Part shown: in pieces, positions 34,948 to 45,490 of the stretch
How the letters are laid out: each line of letters begins with the position of its first letter
How positions within the stretch are numbered: position 1 is the first letter of the stretch
Origin: Chaenocephalus aceratus
Taxonomy: Eukaryota; Chordata; Actinopteri; Perciformes; Channichthyidae
DNA: 64,000 nt
Direction: 5' to 3'
Assembly: GCA_023974075.1 (NCBI GenBank)
Contig: CM043788.1
Location: 16,576,928-16,640,927 of the forward strand
Translations under genes and position numbers: made by a program
Notes under the pieces: model-generated
The model's database searches: none
What the model was told of the DNA's origin: nothing
The model's input: the letters and a program-made list of their open reading frames with translations, nothing else

Positions 34948-36314
34948 TGACCCCCCCCTCTAGGGACGTCTCCTGACGGCCCAGGCAGATTAGGATGTTG
35001 CCTGTAGAAATCCCTGATCAACTCCTGATCCACAACGTAGCGAGAAGGGATCCACATCCTATCCTCTGCTCCATAGCCTTTCCAGTCAACGAGGAACTGC
35101 TTGCCACGTCCCCTTCTCCGGACTGCCAGCAGTTTCTTGACCGTATAAACCAGGCCACCATCAACAATTCTGGGGGGTGGCGGAGGTTTAGTTGCGGGCA
35201 CCAAACTGCTTTCCTTAACAGGCTTGATCTTCCCAACGTGGAATGTAGGGTGGACCCGCAGGGACCTGGGGAGTCGCAGGCGCACAGACACAGGGTTCAC
35301 AATCTTCGTTATTGGAAAGGGACCAACAAACCTGGGGGCTAATTTTCTTGAAGCGACATGGAGGGGTAGATCTTTCGTGGACAACCACACCTTCTGCCCA
35401 GGCTGGTACACTGGAGCTGGCCGGCGGTGTCGGTCAGCCCCCCTTTTCATTGAAGAAGAACTCCTTAGAAGGGTTCGACCGGCAGCCGCCCAGATGCGGT
35501 GGCAACGTCTGACCAGGGCATGTGCAGACAGGACCAATACCTCCTTTTCAGTCTCAGCAAACACGGGTGGTTGGTAGCCAAAGACGCACTGGAAGGGAGT
35601 CAGACCTGTGGCAGAGGTGGGAAGAGAATTGTGGGCGTATTCCACCCAGGTTAGATAATTGCTCCACGATGAGGGATTCTGAGCCACCAAGCACCTCAGA
35701 CATGTCTCCAACACTTGATTTAATCTCTCCGTTGGTCCGTTGGACTGGGGGTGATACCCAGAGGAGAGGCTAGCGGTGGCTCCAATGAGACTGCAGAACT
35801 CTTTCCAGAACTTTGAAACAAACTGTGTGTCTGACACAATATCCCTGGGAAATACATGTAACACATTGACCATCATAATTTCTGCCGTTTCCTTGGCCGA
35901 GGGTAGTTTGGTCAATGGAATAAAATGAGTCATTTTAGAAAAACGATCTACCACTGTTAGCACAGTGGTATTACCTTGAGACACCGGGAGTCCAGTAACA
36001 AAGTCCATGGATATGTCAGACCAGGGCCGTTGAGGAATGGGCAACGGCTGCAGCAACCCCACCCGAGACCTGGAAGAAGTTTTCTTGCGAGCACAAACAG
36101 GACAGGCATTCACATATTCACCAACATCTTTAGCCATGGACGGCCACCAGAAACGCTGCTTAAGTGCGAACATGGTTCCTCTAACCCCAGGATGACAAGT
36201 GAGCAAGGACGTGTGAGCCCAGTGAATGATCTTGGAGCCTAAAGGCACTGTAACAAACAGCCTATTAGGCGGACACTCACTAGGTGCTGGGCTCTCAACA
36301 TTTGCTTGCTGCAC
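34923..36314 (-). CDS. Gypsy integrase with C-terminal chromodomain
   Basis: This open frame of 463 codons covers most of the integrase. It has an H-H-C-C zinc-binding region ([18 protein letters not shown], then CPVCARKK). The catalytic core follows with [11 protein letters not shown], a second aspartate in DIVSD, and E in PTERLNQ. A GPF-type motif (RFVGPFPI) precedes a chromodomain ([20 protein letters not shown]) that would bind histone marks and steer integration. The bases after the second aspartate have lost two codons (DTQFVS where relatives have a longer loop), so activity is doubtful. The initiating ATG is internal to pol; natural expression is as part of a polyprotein. Confidence 0.93.
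   Translation of the reverse strand: MQQANVESPAPSECPPNRLFVTVPLGSKIIHWAHTSLLTCHPGVRGTMFALKQRFWWPSMAKDVGEYVNACPVCARKKTSSRSRVGLLQPLPIPQRPWSDISMDFVTGLPVSQGNTTVLTVVDRFSKMTHFIPLTKLPSAKETAEIMMVNVLHVFPRDIVSDTQFVSKFWKEFCSLIGATASLSSGYHPQSNGPTERLNQVLETCLRCLVAQNPSSWSNYLTWVEYAHNSLPTSATGLTPFQCVFGYQPPVFAETEKEVLVLSAHALVRRCHRIWAAAGRTLLRSSSSMKRGADRHRRPAPVYQPGQKVWLSTKDLPLHVASRKLAPRFVGPFPITKIVNPVSVRLRLPRSLRVHPTFHVGKIKPVKESSLVPATKPPPPPRIVDGGLVYTVKKLLAVRRRGRGKQFLVDWKGYGAEDRMWIPSRYVVDQELIRDFYRQHPNLPGPSGDVPRGGGHVVTQQIC
34948..34966 (-). promoter_or_regulatory. Polypurine tract of chromodomain Gypsy
   Basis: On the minus strand CCCTAGAGGGGGGGGTCA abuts the 3' LTR and would prime plus-strand DNA. Confidence 0.8.
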
Positions 36315-36825
36315 CTCTTTTTCTATCTGCCAAGTTACCCGCTCCTACCACACGGTTCAGTGGTAGGATGGGTTCTGGTTCCTTGGCAGCAGGCTCAGGG
36401 TCAAACAGACGGGACAAGGCATCTGGCTTGGTGTTCTGGGAGCCAGGTCTAAATGACAAGATAAAATCAAAACGACTGAAAAAAAGTGTCCATCTAGCCT
36501 GGGGTGAATTCAGTCTCTTAGCCTTTTTCATGTATTCGAGGTTCTTATGGTCTGTCCATACCAGGAACGGCTGAGCGGCCCCCTCTAGCCAATGTCTCCA
36601 CTCCTCCAAGGCTTGTTTCACTGCCAGTAGTTCACGATTGCCCACGTCGTAGTTCCTTTCCGCTGGGGACAACTTACGGGAGAGATAAGCGCAGGGATGG
36701 AGCTTATTATCCTTTGCAGCCCGCTGAGAGAGAACTGTCCCCACACCGAGGTTAGAGGCATCCACCTCTACCACGAACTGTCGAAGTGGATCTGGGATGG
36801 TGAGAATGGGAGCAGAGGTGAACAT
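36295..36825 (-). pseudogene. Gypsy RNase H domain
   Basis: The frame contains [13 protein letters not shown] (first catalytic aspartate), [18 protein letters not shown] (catalytic glutamate), [12 protein letters not shown] (third acidic residue) and ends after [12 protein letters not shown]. This is the RNase H that removes template RNA. It is frameshifted relative to both RT upstream and integrase downstream. The natural frame passes from RT through about 37170-36830 in pieces. Confidence 0.9.
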
Positions 36826-37177
36826 CTCCTTTAGAGCTTGAAAAGCGTTGGCAGCTTTGGAGTTCCATTCAAAAGGGACATGAGGAGAGGTAAGTACATG
36901 TAGCGGGGAAGCAATATAACTGAAATTTCTGATGAAACGTCTATAAAAATGTGCAAAACCCAGGAACTGCTGTAGTCTTTTCCTGTTGACAGGAACTGGT
37001 CACTCGGCCACGGCACTGACCTTGGCAGGGTCCATCTTTATTTGACCGGGGGCAATGATGAAACCCAGGAACGATGTGGTTTGGACATGGAACTCGCACT
37101 TCTCTGCTTTAACATAAAGTTGGTTCTGTAGCAGGCGGTCGAGGACTTGACGGACATGCTGCTGGTGGGTTATGTTG

Positions 37178-37831
37178 TTAGGAGAAAAAAATCAAAATGT
37201 CATCAAGATATACAAACACAAACTTATCCAGGAAGTCCCCCAACACCTCATGTATGAGGGCCTGAAACACTGCCGGTGCGTTTGTCAAGCCAAAAGGCAT
37301 CACTAGGTACTCATAGTGTCCACTAGGTGTGTTAAATCCAGTCTCCCATTCGTCCCCCTCCCCGATTCTCACCAAATGATAAGCATTCCTTAAATCCAGT
37401 TTGATGAAAATGTTGGCGTCTTGCAAAAGTTCAAAGGCGGAGGAGATGAGTGGGAGAGGGTACCTGTTTTTGATGGTGATTGCGTTCAGAGGGCTGTAGT
37501 CTATACAGGGCCGGAGTGATCCATCCTTTTTGTCTACGAAAAAGAAGCCCACTCTCGCCGGTGACGAGAAAGGGCGAATGAGTCCGGCCTGCAAGGAGGT
37601 CTCAATATAATTGTTCATGGGTCCGGAAAGAGAGTAGAGGCAACCCTTGGGAATGGGGGAGCCAGGTACCAAGTTGATAGCACAGTCATTAGGTCTATGT
37701 GGTGGCAGGGCAGTGGCTCGGGCTTTACTAAAAACCTCCTTTAGGTCCCAATAGCAACTAGGCACCTTGGACTTGTCAGGTGTCAAAGAATATTTTAAGG
37801 AGATCTCTTTGTGTTCTGGGAGTGTTGTCAC
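37178..37831 (-). pseudogene. Gypsy reverse transcriptase
   Basis: The 217-residue frame holds the RT core: [46 protein letters not shown] and [14 protein letters not shown]. It ends at an A7 run near 37185 where one base of slippage has put the thumb region out of frame. It is also out of frame with the protease upstream. The polymerase active-site aspartates are intact. Confidence 0.92.
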
Positions 37832-38219
37832 CAGTTTTATTGTCTCTCAAACAGAAATGCTTGCAGTCCTCTCCCCATCCCTTAACTCTCCCAGATCTCC
37901 AGTCTATGTGTGGGTTGTGCTTGACTAACCATGGGTAACCAAGAATAAGTGGATGCTGAGCAGAGTCAAATAAATGGAAAGTCATGTGTTCAGTATGTGT
38001 TGCATTTATGGTTATTTCAATGGGCATAGTACAGTGGGTAACGGTAAACAATAACCGACCATCCAGAGCAGAGGCCTTTAACGGTTGCGTCAAAGGAATT
38101 ACCACACAGTTCCACTTCTTGGCCAACCCCCAATCCATTAAACTTTCATCTGCACCAGAGTCTATGAGAACCCCCTGAGTTAAAACATGTCTGTCTACTT
38201 TTACTTGTACCTGTGTCAA
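37776..38219 (-). pseudogene. Gypsy aspartyl protease
   Basis: The catalytic motif VLIDSGADESLM is intact, followed by ASALDGRLL and the flap-to-end region HPLILGYPWLVKHNPHIDW. It is in the same frame as gag but separated by a stop at 38253-38255, and shifted relative to RT. It would cleave the polyprotein. Comparison with 933-1331 shows the DSG motif that the older copy has lost. Confidence 0.9.
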
Positions 38220-38252
38220 CGTAACGAGGAGGGAATCCAGATGACAGTCGGC

Positions 38253-39317
38253 TCACCAGGGTCCTCCTCGTCCCTGATGAGCCCGATCTTTTGCTGTACA
38301 AGAAGCCAGGAGGTGCCCCTGCTCCCCACAGTAAAAACACCTGTCCTCCTGAATGCGCCGAAGACGTTCCTTCGGAGTCAACTTTGCCCGACCCAACTGC
38401 ATGGGCTCCTCTGAGACACTAGGGAGTACTCTTCTCTCAGGAGGAGTATCGACAGGAGGCCTCCAGGCGGGATGGCTTGGTGTGTCCCCTTTGTGTCGAG
38501 GCAGACGTGCCACAGTCTTGAACCTTTCTTTTTGTCTTTCGGCCAGTCTATTGTCTATTCGAACTGCCAGTGCAATGACAGAATCCAAGTCTTCTGGGAT
38601 GTCCAAAGGTATTAACTGGTCTTTAATGGAATCCGAAAGACCAGACAAAAAGGCGTCGAGCAGTGCTGAAGAATTCCAGCCACTATCTGCTGCAAGGGTC
38701 CTGAACTCAATGGCATAGTCCGATACTCTGCGCTGGCTCTGCTTAATCTGCATCAGTGCTCTGGCTGCCTCCCTTCCAGGAGCCATGCGATTAAACACCT
38801 TGGTGAGAGTGTCTGTAAATACATCCAGAGAATTACAGGTAGGTGAATCTCTCGCCCATTCGGACGTAGCCCAGGCCGCTGCTCTCCCCGTTAAGTGGCT
38901 CACCATGAAGGCCACTTTAGAGTGATCAGTGGGGAATGCAGCAGGGTTATATTTATAATGGAGATCACAATGAACAATGAAAGGGCGACAGTCACCGGAA
39001 TCTCCGGAGAATCGCTCTGGAGATGCCAGACGAGGCGGTGGAGCATGGAGTGGCACATGGTCAGCTGGAACAATTGGTGTGTGCATAACAGCAGGAGGCT
39101 GATGGGATGAACCAGCTTCCAGGTGAGCGAGGACACGGTGCAGCTGTTCGGCAAGGTGATTTACCTGAGTATTGACAGAGGCTTGAACATTTTCCTGACG
39201 GCCGGTCAGGTCCCTCAACCCCAGGTTGATGGCGCCCAGCTGCTCCTCATGCTGGTGTAGCCTCGTTCCTTGAGCTCGCAGAGCTATCTTCACTGTCTCT
39301 GAATCCGCTGGGTCCAT
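38253..39317 (-). CDS. Gypsy Gag
   Basis: An intact 354-codon gag whose ATG lies only 20 bases inside the 5' LTR. It has an N-terminal coiled-coil-like part, a proline-rich linker, the RFSGDSGDCRPF capsid start, the capsid-like domain and a zinc knuckle CFYCGEQGHLLASC (C-x2-C-x4-H-x4-C) near the end. Gag packages the RNA. The very short leader leaves no room for a conventional tRNA primer site plus packaging leader, in line with self-priming. Confidence 0.93.
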   Translation of the reverse strand: MDPADSETVKIALRAQGTRLHQHEEQLGAINLGLRDLTGRQENVQASVNTQVNHLAEQLHRVLAHLEAGSSHQPPAVMHTPIVPADHVPLHAPPPRLASPERFSGDSGDCRPFIVHCDLHYKYNPAAFPTDHSKVAFMVSHLTGRAAAWATSEWARDSPTCNSLDVFTDTLTKVFNRMAPGREAARALMQIKQSQRRVSDYAIEFRTLAADSGWNSSALLDAFLSGLSDSIKDQLIPLDIPEDLDSVIALAVRIDNRLAERQKERFKTVARLPRHKGDTPSHPAWRPPVDTPPERRVLPSVSEEPMQLGRAKLTPKERLRRIQEDRCFYCGEQGHLLASCTAKDRAHQGRGGPW

Positions 39318-39324
39318 ATTTTGG

Positions 39325-39334
39325 GTCAGTTCGT
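39325..39334 (-). promoter_or_regulatory. Self-priming primer site of chromodomain Gypsy
   Basis: Bases 39325-39334 (GTCAGTTCGT on the plus strand), two bases inside the 5' LTR, are exactly the reverse complement of LTR bases 39565-39574 (ACGAACTGAC). The latter lie ~32 bases from the TATATATAG box at 39599-39607, where transcription should start. The 5' end of the transcript can therefore fold onto this site, as established for Tf1 and proposed for vertebrate sushi elements. Confidence 0.75.
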
Positions 39335-39336
39335 AC

Positions 39337-39787
39337 TGTTATGAACCGGGACGCAGGACCCAAAAGCAGGATTCTGAGACAGTTGTCCAAAAATAGAATG
39401 TTCTTTAATCACAAAAACTAAATCGTACTTTCCAAAAATAGAAAGTAGTTAAAAATGCCAAAACAAAGTTGTACAGCAACACAAACACTCACTTGGCAAA
39501 AGGTCTAAATCACAAGGTACGTATCAGGAGTCAAAAGGCCTAGGTGCTCACGACATGAAACATAACGAACTGACAAAGGAACAAAGAAACACCAGGGCTA
39601 TATATAGGTGAGGGGGATGGGCACAGGTGAAAACAATCAGGGCAGGGCCAAGCAATCTCACGGGCGGGAAACACACAAAGGCAGGAACTGTGGGATCTGG
39701 AATGACAGGAAAGATTACTTTCAAAATAAAAACACAAAACTAGAGTAAAAACATAACTAAACCTAACATATCTGTCGAGTCACAACA
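39337..39787 (-). repeat. 5' LTR of chromodomain Gypsy
   Basis: A 451-bp repeat with TG...CA termini; it contains the TATA box near 39599-39607 and the self-primer motif at 39565-39574 that the other LTR lacks. Confidence 0.95.
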
Positions 39788-39792
39788 GAAAA

Positions 39793-40630
39793 GAGACAGA
39801 GCAGTGGAGAGTAGAAATTAGAGGAGAGGAAAGGAGGGATGGGGAGAGGAGAGAAATTAGAAAAGAGAACTTAGATGAGGGGGCGAGTGAAGGTTGAAAT
39901 GAGCAAATGGAACACTAAATATAGAAAAGTCCCACAAACAGGCGAGGATGGAAATGTTCTAGAAATAAAACACATGTAACCGTGTGTGGAAGAAGTGACC
40001 GTGTCATGTCAACTGTGAGTGTGTTCATCAGGTTCTCCGCTCGCTCTGCCTCCTGACCAACATCACCTTCTTTCTCTTTCCACCCTGACCTTTTCTTGAG
40101 GTGAGACTTCTAAGCCTCCATTGATGGATTAAAAATAAATGAGTGGGTAAACATAGCATGAGAAACAGGTTGCCGCTTAATGAGCTCTCGATGGTCCGTG
40201 TGTTAACAGAGAAACAACACCGCTTCACTTTGTCCCGACATTCATCAAATGCTCACTCCTCAGTCCTTCTCCCCTTCCTCTCCATTTGTCTTTCTCAATC
40301 TCTCTGCCCTCCACCCTCTGAGGCCATGTTTACACTAATGTGGATACATTTTGAAATGCCTTGTGTCACTTGTAAAGTCTACTGGCCCCACTGGAACTGC
40401 AAAGCATCAGGAACAATGGAAACAAGAATAAATGTCTGTTGGCACAGTGGCAGCCACACAAGGCTTTTAATGATTGTTACACGAAATGAGTGGTTGGTTG
40501 GATTAAAATGGAAGTCGGTATTCCTAACAGTGAAATATTTGACTGAAATTATTCCAATGGAATATAAATCCCAATATAATATTGAAATTAAGTATGTTTT
40601 AATCAAAATGACATTCAGTTTTGGAGAGAT
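39793..40630. other. Flanking sequence, no gene
   Basis: GA-rich tract to about 39860, then unremarkable AT-rich DNA up to the Rex3 insertion. The 40143-40640 frame has no recognisable domain. Confidence 0.5.
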
Positions 40631-40644
40631 ATACAAATAACCAA

Positions 40645-41051
40645 GTTGCAACCGAGTGTGAAGCAGCTGGGATGAGGTTCAGCACCTCCAAATCTGAGGC
40701 CATGGTTCTCAGCAGGAAACCGATGGACTGTCCACTCCAAGTAGGGAATGAGTCCTTACCCCAAGTGAAGGAGTTCAAGTATCTCGGGGTCTTGTTCTCG
40801 AGTGAGGGCACAATGGAGCGTGAGATGGGCCGGAGAATCGGAGCAGCGGGAGCGGTACTGCAGTCGCTTTACCGCACCGTTGTGACGAAAAGGGAGCTGA
40901 GCCAGAAGGCAAAGCTCTCTGTCTACCGGGCCATTTTCGTTCCTACCCTCACCTATGGTCATGAAGGATGGGTCATGACCGAAAGAACAAGATCGCGGAT
41001 ACAAGCGGCCAAGATGGGTTTTTCTCCGCAGGGTGGCTGGTGTCTCCCTTA
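40645..41051 (+). pseudogene. Rex3 RT C-terminal part, first half
   Basis: The frame runs CEAAGMRFSTSKSEAMVL, KEFKYLGVLFSSEG, LSVYRAIFVPTLTYGHEGW and MTERTRSRIQAAKM, the thumb and connection region after the RTE catalytic box. The frame is open up to the MITE boundary at 41052, where TTA is duplicated. The catalytic YxDD lies upstream of the truncation and is absent. Confidence 0.88.
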
Positions 41052-41689
41052 CTGTACGTCCACACAGCAGCTTTAGACGAATCTTCCACTGCTTCCAACG
41101 CTTCTCTGCCCATTTACTTTGAATGGGGATGACGTCACTTTGCCTCGCTTTTCGCCGAACTGCATTGTGGGGGAGCGAAGCGAAGATTTCCAGGATTTCC
41201 AGGATTTTCAGGATTCAAAAATTGAGCAATGTTCAACTTTTGAAGCTAAGCTGGAAGCGTCAGCCAATCAAATCCCGTTTATGCAAATCTGCCAGTACAA
41301 GCGCTAGCCAATCAAACCACGTGTATGCTGGGAGAGCCAGACCGCAGTTCCTTTCCTCATATTCCAAACGAGAAATTACGGTAGCAAATCACCCGGTTCT
41401 TTACGACCAGACTATTTACCGGGATACAAACCGGAGGAACCAGGCATGGAGGGAGGTGGCAGAGACAGTGGGTGAAACTGGTAGGTTTTCGCCTGTTTGA
41501 GGAGTTTATATATATATATATATTGCTCGCATAAAATCCCCGGGGTTTTTTGCTTTGTTTGTCAGGGGCGGGAGATTCATGTGATTGGTTGTTGGTCGCG
41601 TTGCTCGCAAAAAATCCCCAAGTTGTCAGACACGCCCAGCTCCAAGATTTTCAAGATTTTTGAAAAGCTGCTGTGTGGACGTACCGTTA
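41049..41689. mobile_element. Harbinger-like MITE, copy B, inside Rex3
   Basis: The element 41052-41686 (635 bp) starts CTGTACGTCCACACAGCAGC and ends with the inverted form of CGGTACGTCCACACAGC. TTA is duplicated at 41049-41051 and 41687-41689. Removing the element plus one TTA restores a continuous Rex3 sequence. It has no transposase, so it was moved in trans. It is inverted relative to copy A at 21214-21839. Confidence 0.9.
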
Positions 41690-42009
41690 GGGATAAGGTG
41701 AGAAGTTCAGTCATCCGGGAGGGACTCGGAGTTGAATCGCTCCTCCTTCGCGTTGAAAGGAACCAGTTGAGGTGGTTCGGGCACCTAGTTAGGATGCCAC
41801 CTGGGCGCCTCCCTAGGGAGGTGTTCCAGGCACGTCCAGCTGGAAAGAGACCAAGGGGTAGACCTAGGACCAGGTGGAGGGATTATATATCTTCGCTGGC
41901 CTGGGAGCGCCTTGGGATCCCCCAGTCAGAGCTGGTTGATGTGGCCAGGGAAAAGAAAGTTTGGGGCTCTCTGCTGGAACTGCTACTCCCGCGACCCGAC
42001 CACGGATAA
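41690..42009 (+). pseudogene. Rex3 RT C-terminal part, second half
   Basis: After the MITE the Rex3 coding resumes: VRSSVIREGLGVESLLLRVE, QLRWFGHLVRMPPGRLP, GRPRTRWRDYISSLAWERLG and a stop at 42007. It is the extreme C-terminus of the RTE polymerase; no active site is in this part. Confidence 0.88.
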
Positions 42010-42041
42010 GCGGGAGAAGATGGATGGATGGATACAAATAA

Positions 42042-42365
42042 ATGCAAGTGTAGTGTTGTTATAAAGAAACATATGAAAAACTGTTAAGTGAAATTTTTTT
42101 ATTTGTATTAAAACATGATTTATGTATTATTGGCATGAAGTCCACCAACCAAACCAAATCCACACTTAGCTAAAGCAACTACAAAGCCACTACCTCGGAG
42201 AGCCGTTGTGAATATCCTCTGTATGTTGGGTGTTTCTTTTTTGCTTTCACGTTAGTGTCCAGCAGTGCTTGAATTGGAATAAAAAAGGTGCCAGTACTCT
42301 AAATCAGCAACTGTTTCAAGTAAAAAAAATTATACAGCCCAAAAACAAGTATTTGGCTCAAAGTC
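42042..42365. other. No recognisable feature
   Basis: Short AT-rich stretch between the Rex3 target duplication and the inverted end of the P-like element. Confidence 0.5.
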
Positions 42366-42500
42366 ATATAGTATATCCCAGCGCCATATAGACTGAGAGT
42401 TACGTCATCTCCGTTCACTCCAATGGACCACTTTTTTACAGCAATGGCGGATCGTGGAGCCTCTCAATCGTTCCCCGGAAGTTAGCGCCAAGGCTAGCAG
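42366..42500. repeat. Left inverted terminal region of P-like element
   Basis: TATATCCCAGCGCCATATAG, GAGAGTTACG and CGTTCCCCGGAAGTT occur here in the reverse order and orientation to 56115-56220. The similarity is patchy, about 130 bp in total. Confidence 0.65.
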
Positions 42501-43648
42501 AGCTGTAGAGTTGCAGCATAATAGACAGTTCGTGACGGACTTTTAAAGGTAAGAAGAAGTTTAAAGATTTATATTGCGGATATTATCAGTACATCTGATT
42601 CAAATTAACATGTGTATTAAAGGATGTCAGTGGATTATCCCTAAATTAGTAGATTTAGGGAACGTTTACAGATAACAGATTAAGCTAGGACACCGGATCA
42701 AGTTAGCAACACACGTTGAACAGTCTTTTAATTGTAAATTCCGTTCTCTTAATGTCATTTCGTCCAACGTTGTTGAATTAGAGAAGAGGGGCTTCTAAAC
42801 GGGATTGTATGCGGGGATGGAGGGAGTTAAATATTAGATAAATATAACTTTGGTGCGTGTAAGAGTGAGTGTTTTTAGCAGAGCCATATTGTGTCCTTGT
42901 GATTATGTTGATTATTACCTGTCTGTATAATGTTGCAGCTCAGCTGATTTTGGATTGATGGCAAAGGGAGAGGGACTTAAGTGAAAACACAAGGTAAGTT
43001 TAATACTACTGTTTTATATAAGTAAGCATACTAAACATGTATTCTATCACTGTATTATATAAGGTAATCTTGTTAGTAACCTACTGTATGGCAGGCAGTG
43101 ATGTTACAGGTGGAGGAGCAAAACTGCAAGACTGTAAACTCACAAGACAGAGAAATCAAAGTTTGTTCTCCAGAGAAGAGGTTGATTTCACTTCAATTTT
43201 TTATTTCATATTTTCTAAAGATGTGGAAATGGCAACAAAAAAAAGTTGAGAGCTGTAACCAAGACAACTGTAACAACATGAGTAGAAAGCCACCAAGGTT
43301 TTTTCAAGTCCCTCTCTTACTCCATTTTGCCAACCCAAACTTCTAGGTACATGACCTTGCTTGTTTTTGTTGTTTGCGCTCCTCTGGCTGGGTGCTGGCA
43401 GGTCGAGGGCAGTGATGTTGGCAGGTGGAGGGGCAGTGATGTTACGGGTGGAGGGGCAGTGATGTTAGCTGGGTGCTGGCAGGTGGAAGAGCAATGTTTA
43501 GTCCAAATATGTCCATTGCAACGACTAATGGAAATGATTGCAGCTGTGGATCTGTTTGGGGGTTGCTGGATGTGGTAGCTTGGCTGCTGTTGTTCCTTTT
43601 CACCTTTTTGGATTGGCTCTTGCTTCCAAAATGGCCATCTTTTAATTA
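42501..43648. other. P-like element 3' region
   Basis: Non-coding. A GT-rich minisatellite with a GGCAGTGATGTTACAGGTGG-like unit appears near 43093 and three times at 43409-43490. Confidence 0.5.
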
Positions 43649-44053
43649 TTATTTTTTTCTGTCATTTCTGATTTGTTTGGCCTCAATTCTCAGCCTCAGC
43701 CGTATGAATCTTTTTACGAGTTTTTGTTGTACTCCACAGCATGACGGAAGCCTGCTGGAGAGGGCCTGAGCTTCTTTCTCCAAGACACCCACTGCGTTGT
43801 GGAGCTGCATGAGGGAGGAACCAGTCTTGGTCCTAAATAGTTCCTCAATTTGGTGAATGAAGTCAAAGGCTTCTTGGGAGGGACGACAAAGAGCACCTGC
43901 CTTGAAGTCTTTCAAGTCCACGAACAAGCTGTTGTCACCAGAAGGACTCTCATCATGGTGCTCTGTTGCAATTTTGCATTTTTCACAGATGCTGGCAAAC
44001 TTGATGATTTTGTGGACGATGTAGCCTGCAAGATGGAAGAGAATACATTTCAA
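43649..44053 (-). pseudogene. THAP/P-type transposase C-terminal exon
   Basis: A 134-codon open frame encodes HLAGYIVHKIIKF, a CEKCKIA pair, SLFVDLKDFKAGALCRPS and a C-terminal helix rich in Arg/Lys. The A-G-Y-I-V-x-K ... C-x2-C ... L-K pattern is that of the C-terminal region of P-element/THAP9-like transposases. The frame begins at a recombinase-element boundary (44046), so the exon's 5' part has been displaced by that insertion. The catalytic core exons are not found. Confidence 0.6.
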
Positions 44054-44223
44054 TCAGGAGAGACGTGATGTATGGAATACATATTTATTATCGGTCACAT
44101 TATATAAATGAAACATAATGATGACAGTTTATAACAAGTGAATGAAATGGTGTTTTGGCGATTAGGCCCAGGTTTTGTAGGATATCAATCGGGAAGGGAA
44201 AAACCGTTTCCGATGAACCCCCC
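44046..44223. repeat. Direct repeat copy 1 (candidate B2)
   Basis: From CATTTCAATCAGGAGAGACG to GATGAACCCCC; it matches 44539-44715 except for an A/G change and one C in the terminal run. Confidence 0.9.
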
Positions 44224-44538
44224 TGGGTCTAGACACTGGTGGTGGTGATAAGTGGTTAGGTCCGGTTGGAAGGGAGAAGGTTAAGCTTGGCCCTGAGTTG
44301 AAAGCAGGAGGCGAAGGGGTGGAGGAGGGTTGCGCGTTGACACCTGGAAGACAGCTGATAGGAAAGGGGAGAGCATATATAGAGGGATTAACAGGTGCGA
44401 TCATTAGGCTTGTACATGGAGGGGAGTGATAGGTTAGCTGAGGAGGGGCGCTCGCTGTCATTTAGTGCAGGGAGCGAGTATTGCCATGACGAGCAATACG
44501 GAGTGATAGGTCTTCCTGTCTGAACTTGCGCTAAGCTT

Positions 44539-44715
44539 CATTTCAATCAGGAGAGACGTGATGTATGGAATACATATTTATTATCGGTCACATTATATAA
44601 ATGAAACATAATGATGACAGTTTATAACAAGTGAATGAAATGGTGTTTTGGCGATTAGGCCCAGGTTTTGTAGGATATCAATCGGGAAGGGAAGAACCGT
44701 TTCCGATGAACCCCC
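44539..44715. repeat. Direct repeat copy 2 (candidate B1)
   Basis: 177-bp repeat of 44046-44223; the intervening 44224-44538 would be the A2 segment of a split-direct-repeat retroelement. Confidence 0.9.
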
Positions 44716-44837
44716 AAAAGAATGAAGTATGAAGTACTGAATGTGAAGAATCTTACCTTGTGGGATGCAGTGGAAATCTATGGATGGAAAGGAGAGGTTA
44801 ATACATGTGAGAATGTAAACGACTGATGCCTCCCGAG

Positions 44838-45335
44838 CATCCTTCCTGGACATACAGGGCTTCCCGGACGTACGGGGCGTCCCGGACGTACGGGGCATCC
44901 TGGACATACAGGGCATCCTGGACATACAGGGCTTCCCGGACGTACGGGGCGTCCCGGACGTACGGGGCATCCTGGACATACAGGGCATCCTGAACATGCA
45001 GGGCTTCCCGAACGTGCGGGGCAACCTGACTTTAGCAGGGACACATTATACGGACCGGAGGTTTACGACCCAGACATACGGGGCTTCCCGGACGTACGGG
45101 GCATCCTGGACGTACAGGGCGTCCCGGACATACGGGGCATCCTGGACATACAGGGCATCCTGGACATACAGGGCATCCTGGACGTGCAGGGCGTCCCGGA
45201 CATACGGGGCATCCTGGACATACGGGGCATCCCGGACGTACGGGGCATCCCGGGCGAACGGGGCATCCCGGACGCACCAGGCGACCCGACGTGCGGGGCG
45301 CCCGGAACGTGCAGGGCTTCCCGAACGTGCGGGGC
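44838..45335. repeat. 18-bp minisatellite in two blocks
   Basis: Units like GACGTACGGGGCATCCCG and GACATACAGGGCATCCTG repeat at 44848-45010 and 45072-45335. They are separated by a ~60-bp spacer (AGCAGGGACAC, GACCGGAGGTTT) that is itself repeated after the second block at 45340-45400. All frames read through as 6-residue repeats, which explains the long open frames on both strands. Confidence 0.93.
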
Positions 45336-45490
45336 AACCTGCCTTAGCAGGGACACGTTTATACAGACCCGAAGGTTTTACAGCCTGGACATACAGGGTT
45401 AGATATGCAGAAATAAACATGAGCCGCGGGGCGACATACGTGCTGACATGCTAAGAACCACCACCAGTTATATGCATACGTACCAATTTG

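Larger units (their letters stand above)
34503..39792 (-). mobile_element. Complete chromodomain (Tf1/sushi-group) Gypsy retrotransposon
   Basis: Two LTRs, 34508-34947 and 39337-39787, bound gag, protease, RT, RNase H, integrase and chromodomain on the minus strand. GAAAA at 34503-34507 and 39788-39792 is an intact 5-bp target duplication. The RT ends in YLDD and the integrase carries a C-terminal chromodomain, which places it in the chromovirus Tf1/sushi group. Frameshifts between domains and a stop after gag make it non-autonomous now. A 10-base self-primer match replaces any tRNA primer site. Confidence 0.95.
40631..42041 (+). mobile_element. 5'-truncated Rex3/RTE LINE
   Basis: The insert 40641-42031 encodes the C-terminal part of an RTE-clade reverse transcriptase and ends in (GGAT)n, the tail typical of Rex3. 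ATACAAATAA flanks it at 40631-40640 and 42032-42041, a short target duplication. It is interrupted by a Harbinger-like MITE. The 5' truncation is typical of target-primed reverse transcription. Confidence 0.9.

Noticed and set aside
44838..45335. CRISPR-like regular repeats
   Set aside because: Units are 18 bp, contiguous and without unique spacers, and the host is a eukaryote.
44778..45454. Collagen-like or Pro/Cys-rich proteins on both strands
   Set aside because: They are read-through of an 18-bp minisatellite; both strands and several frames are open, which is expected for repeats whose period is divisible by three.
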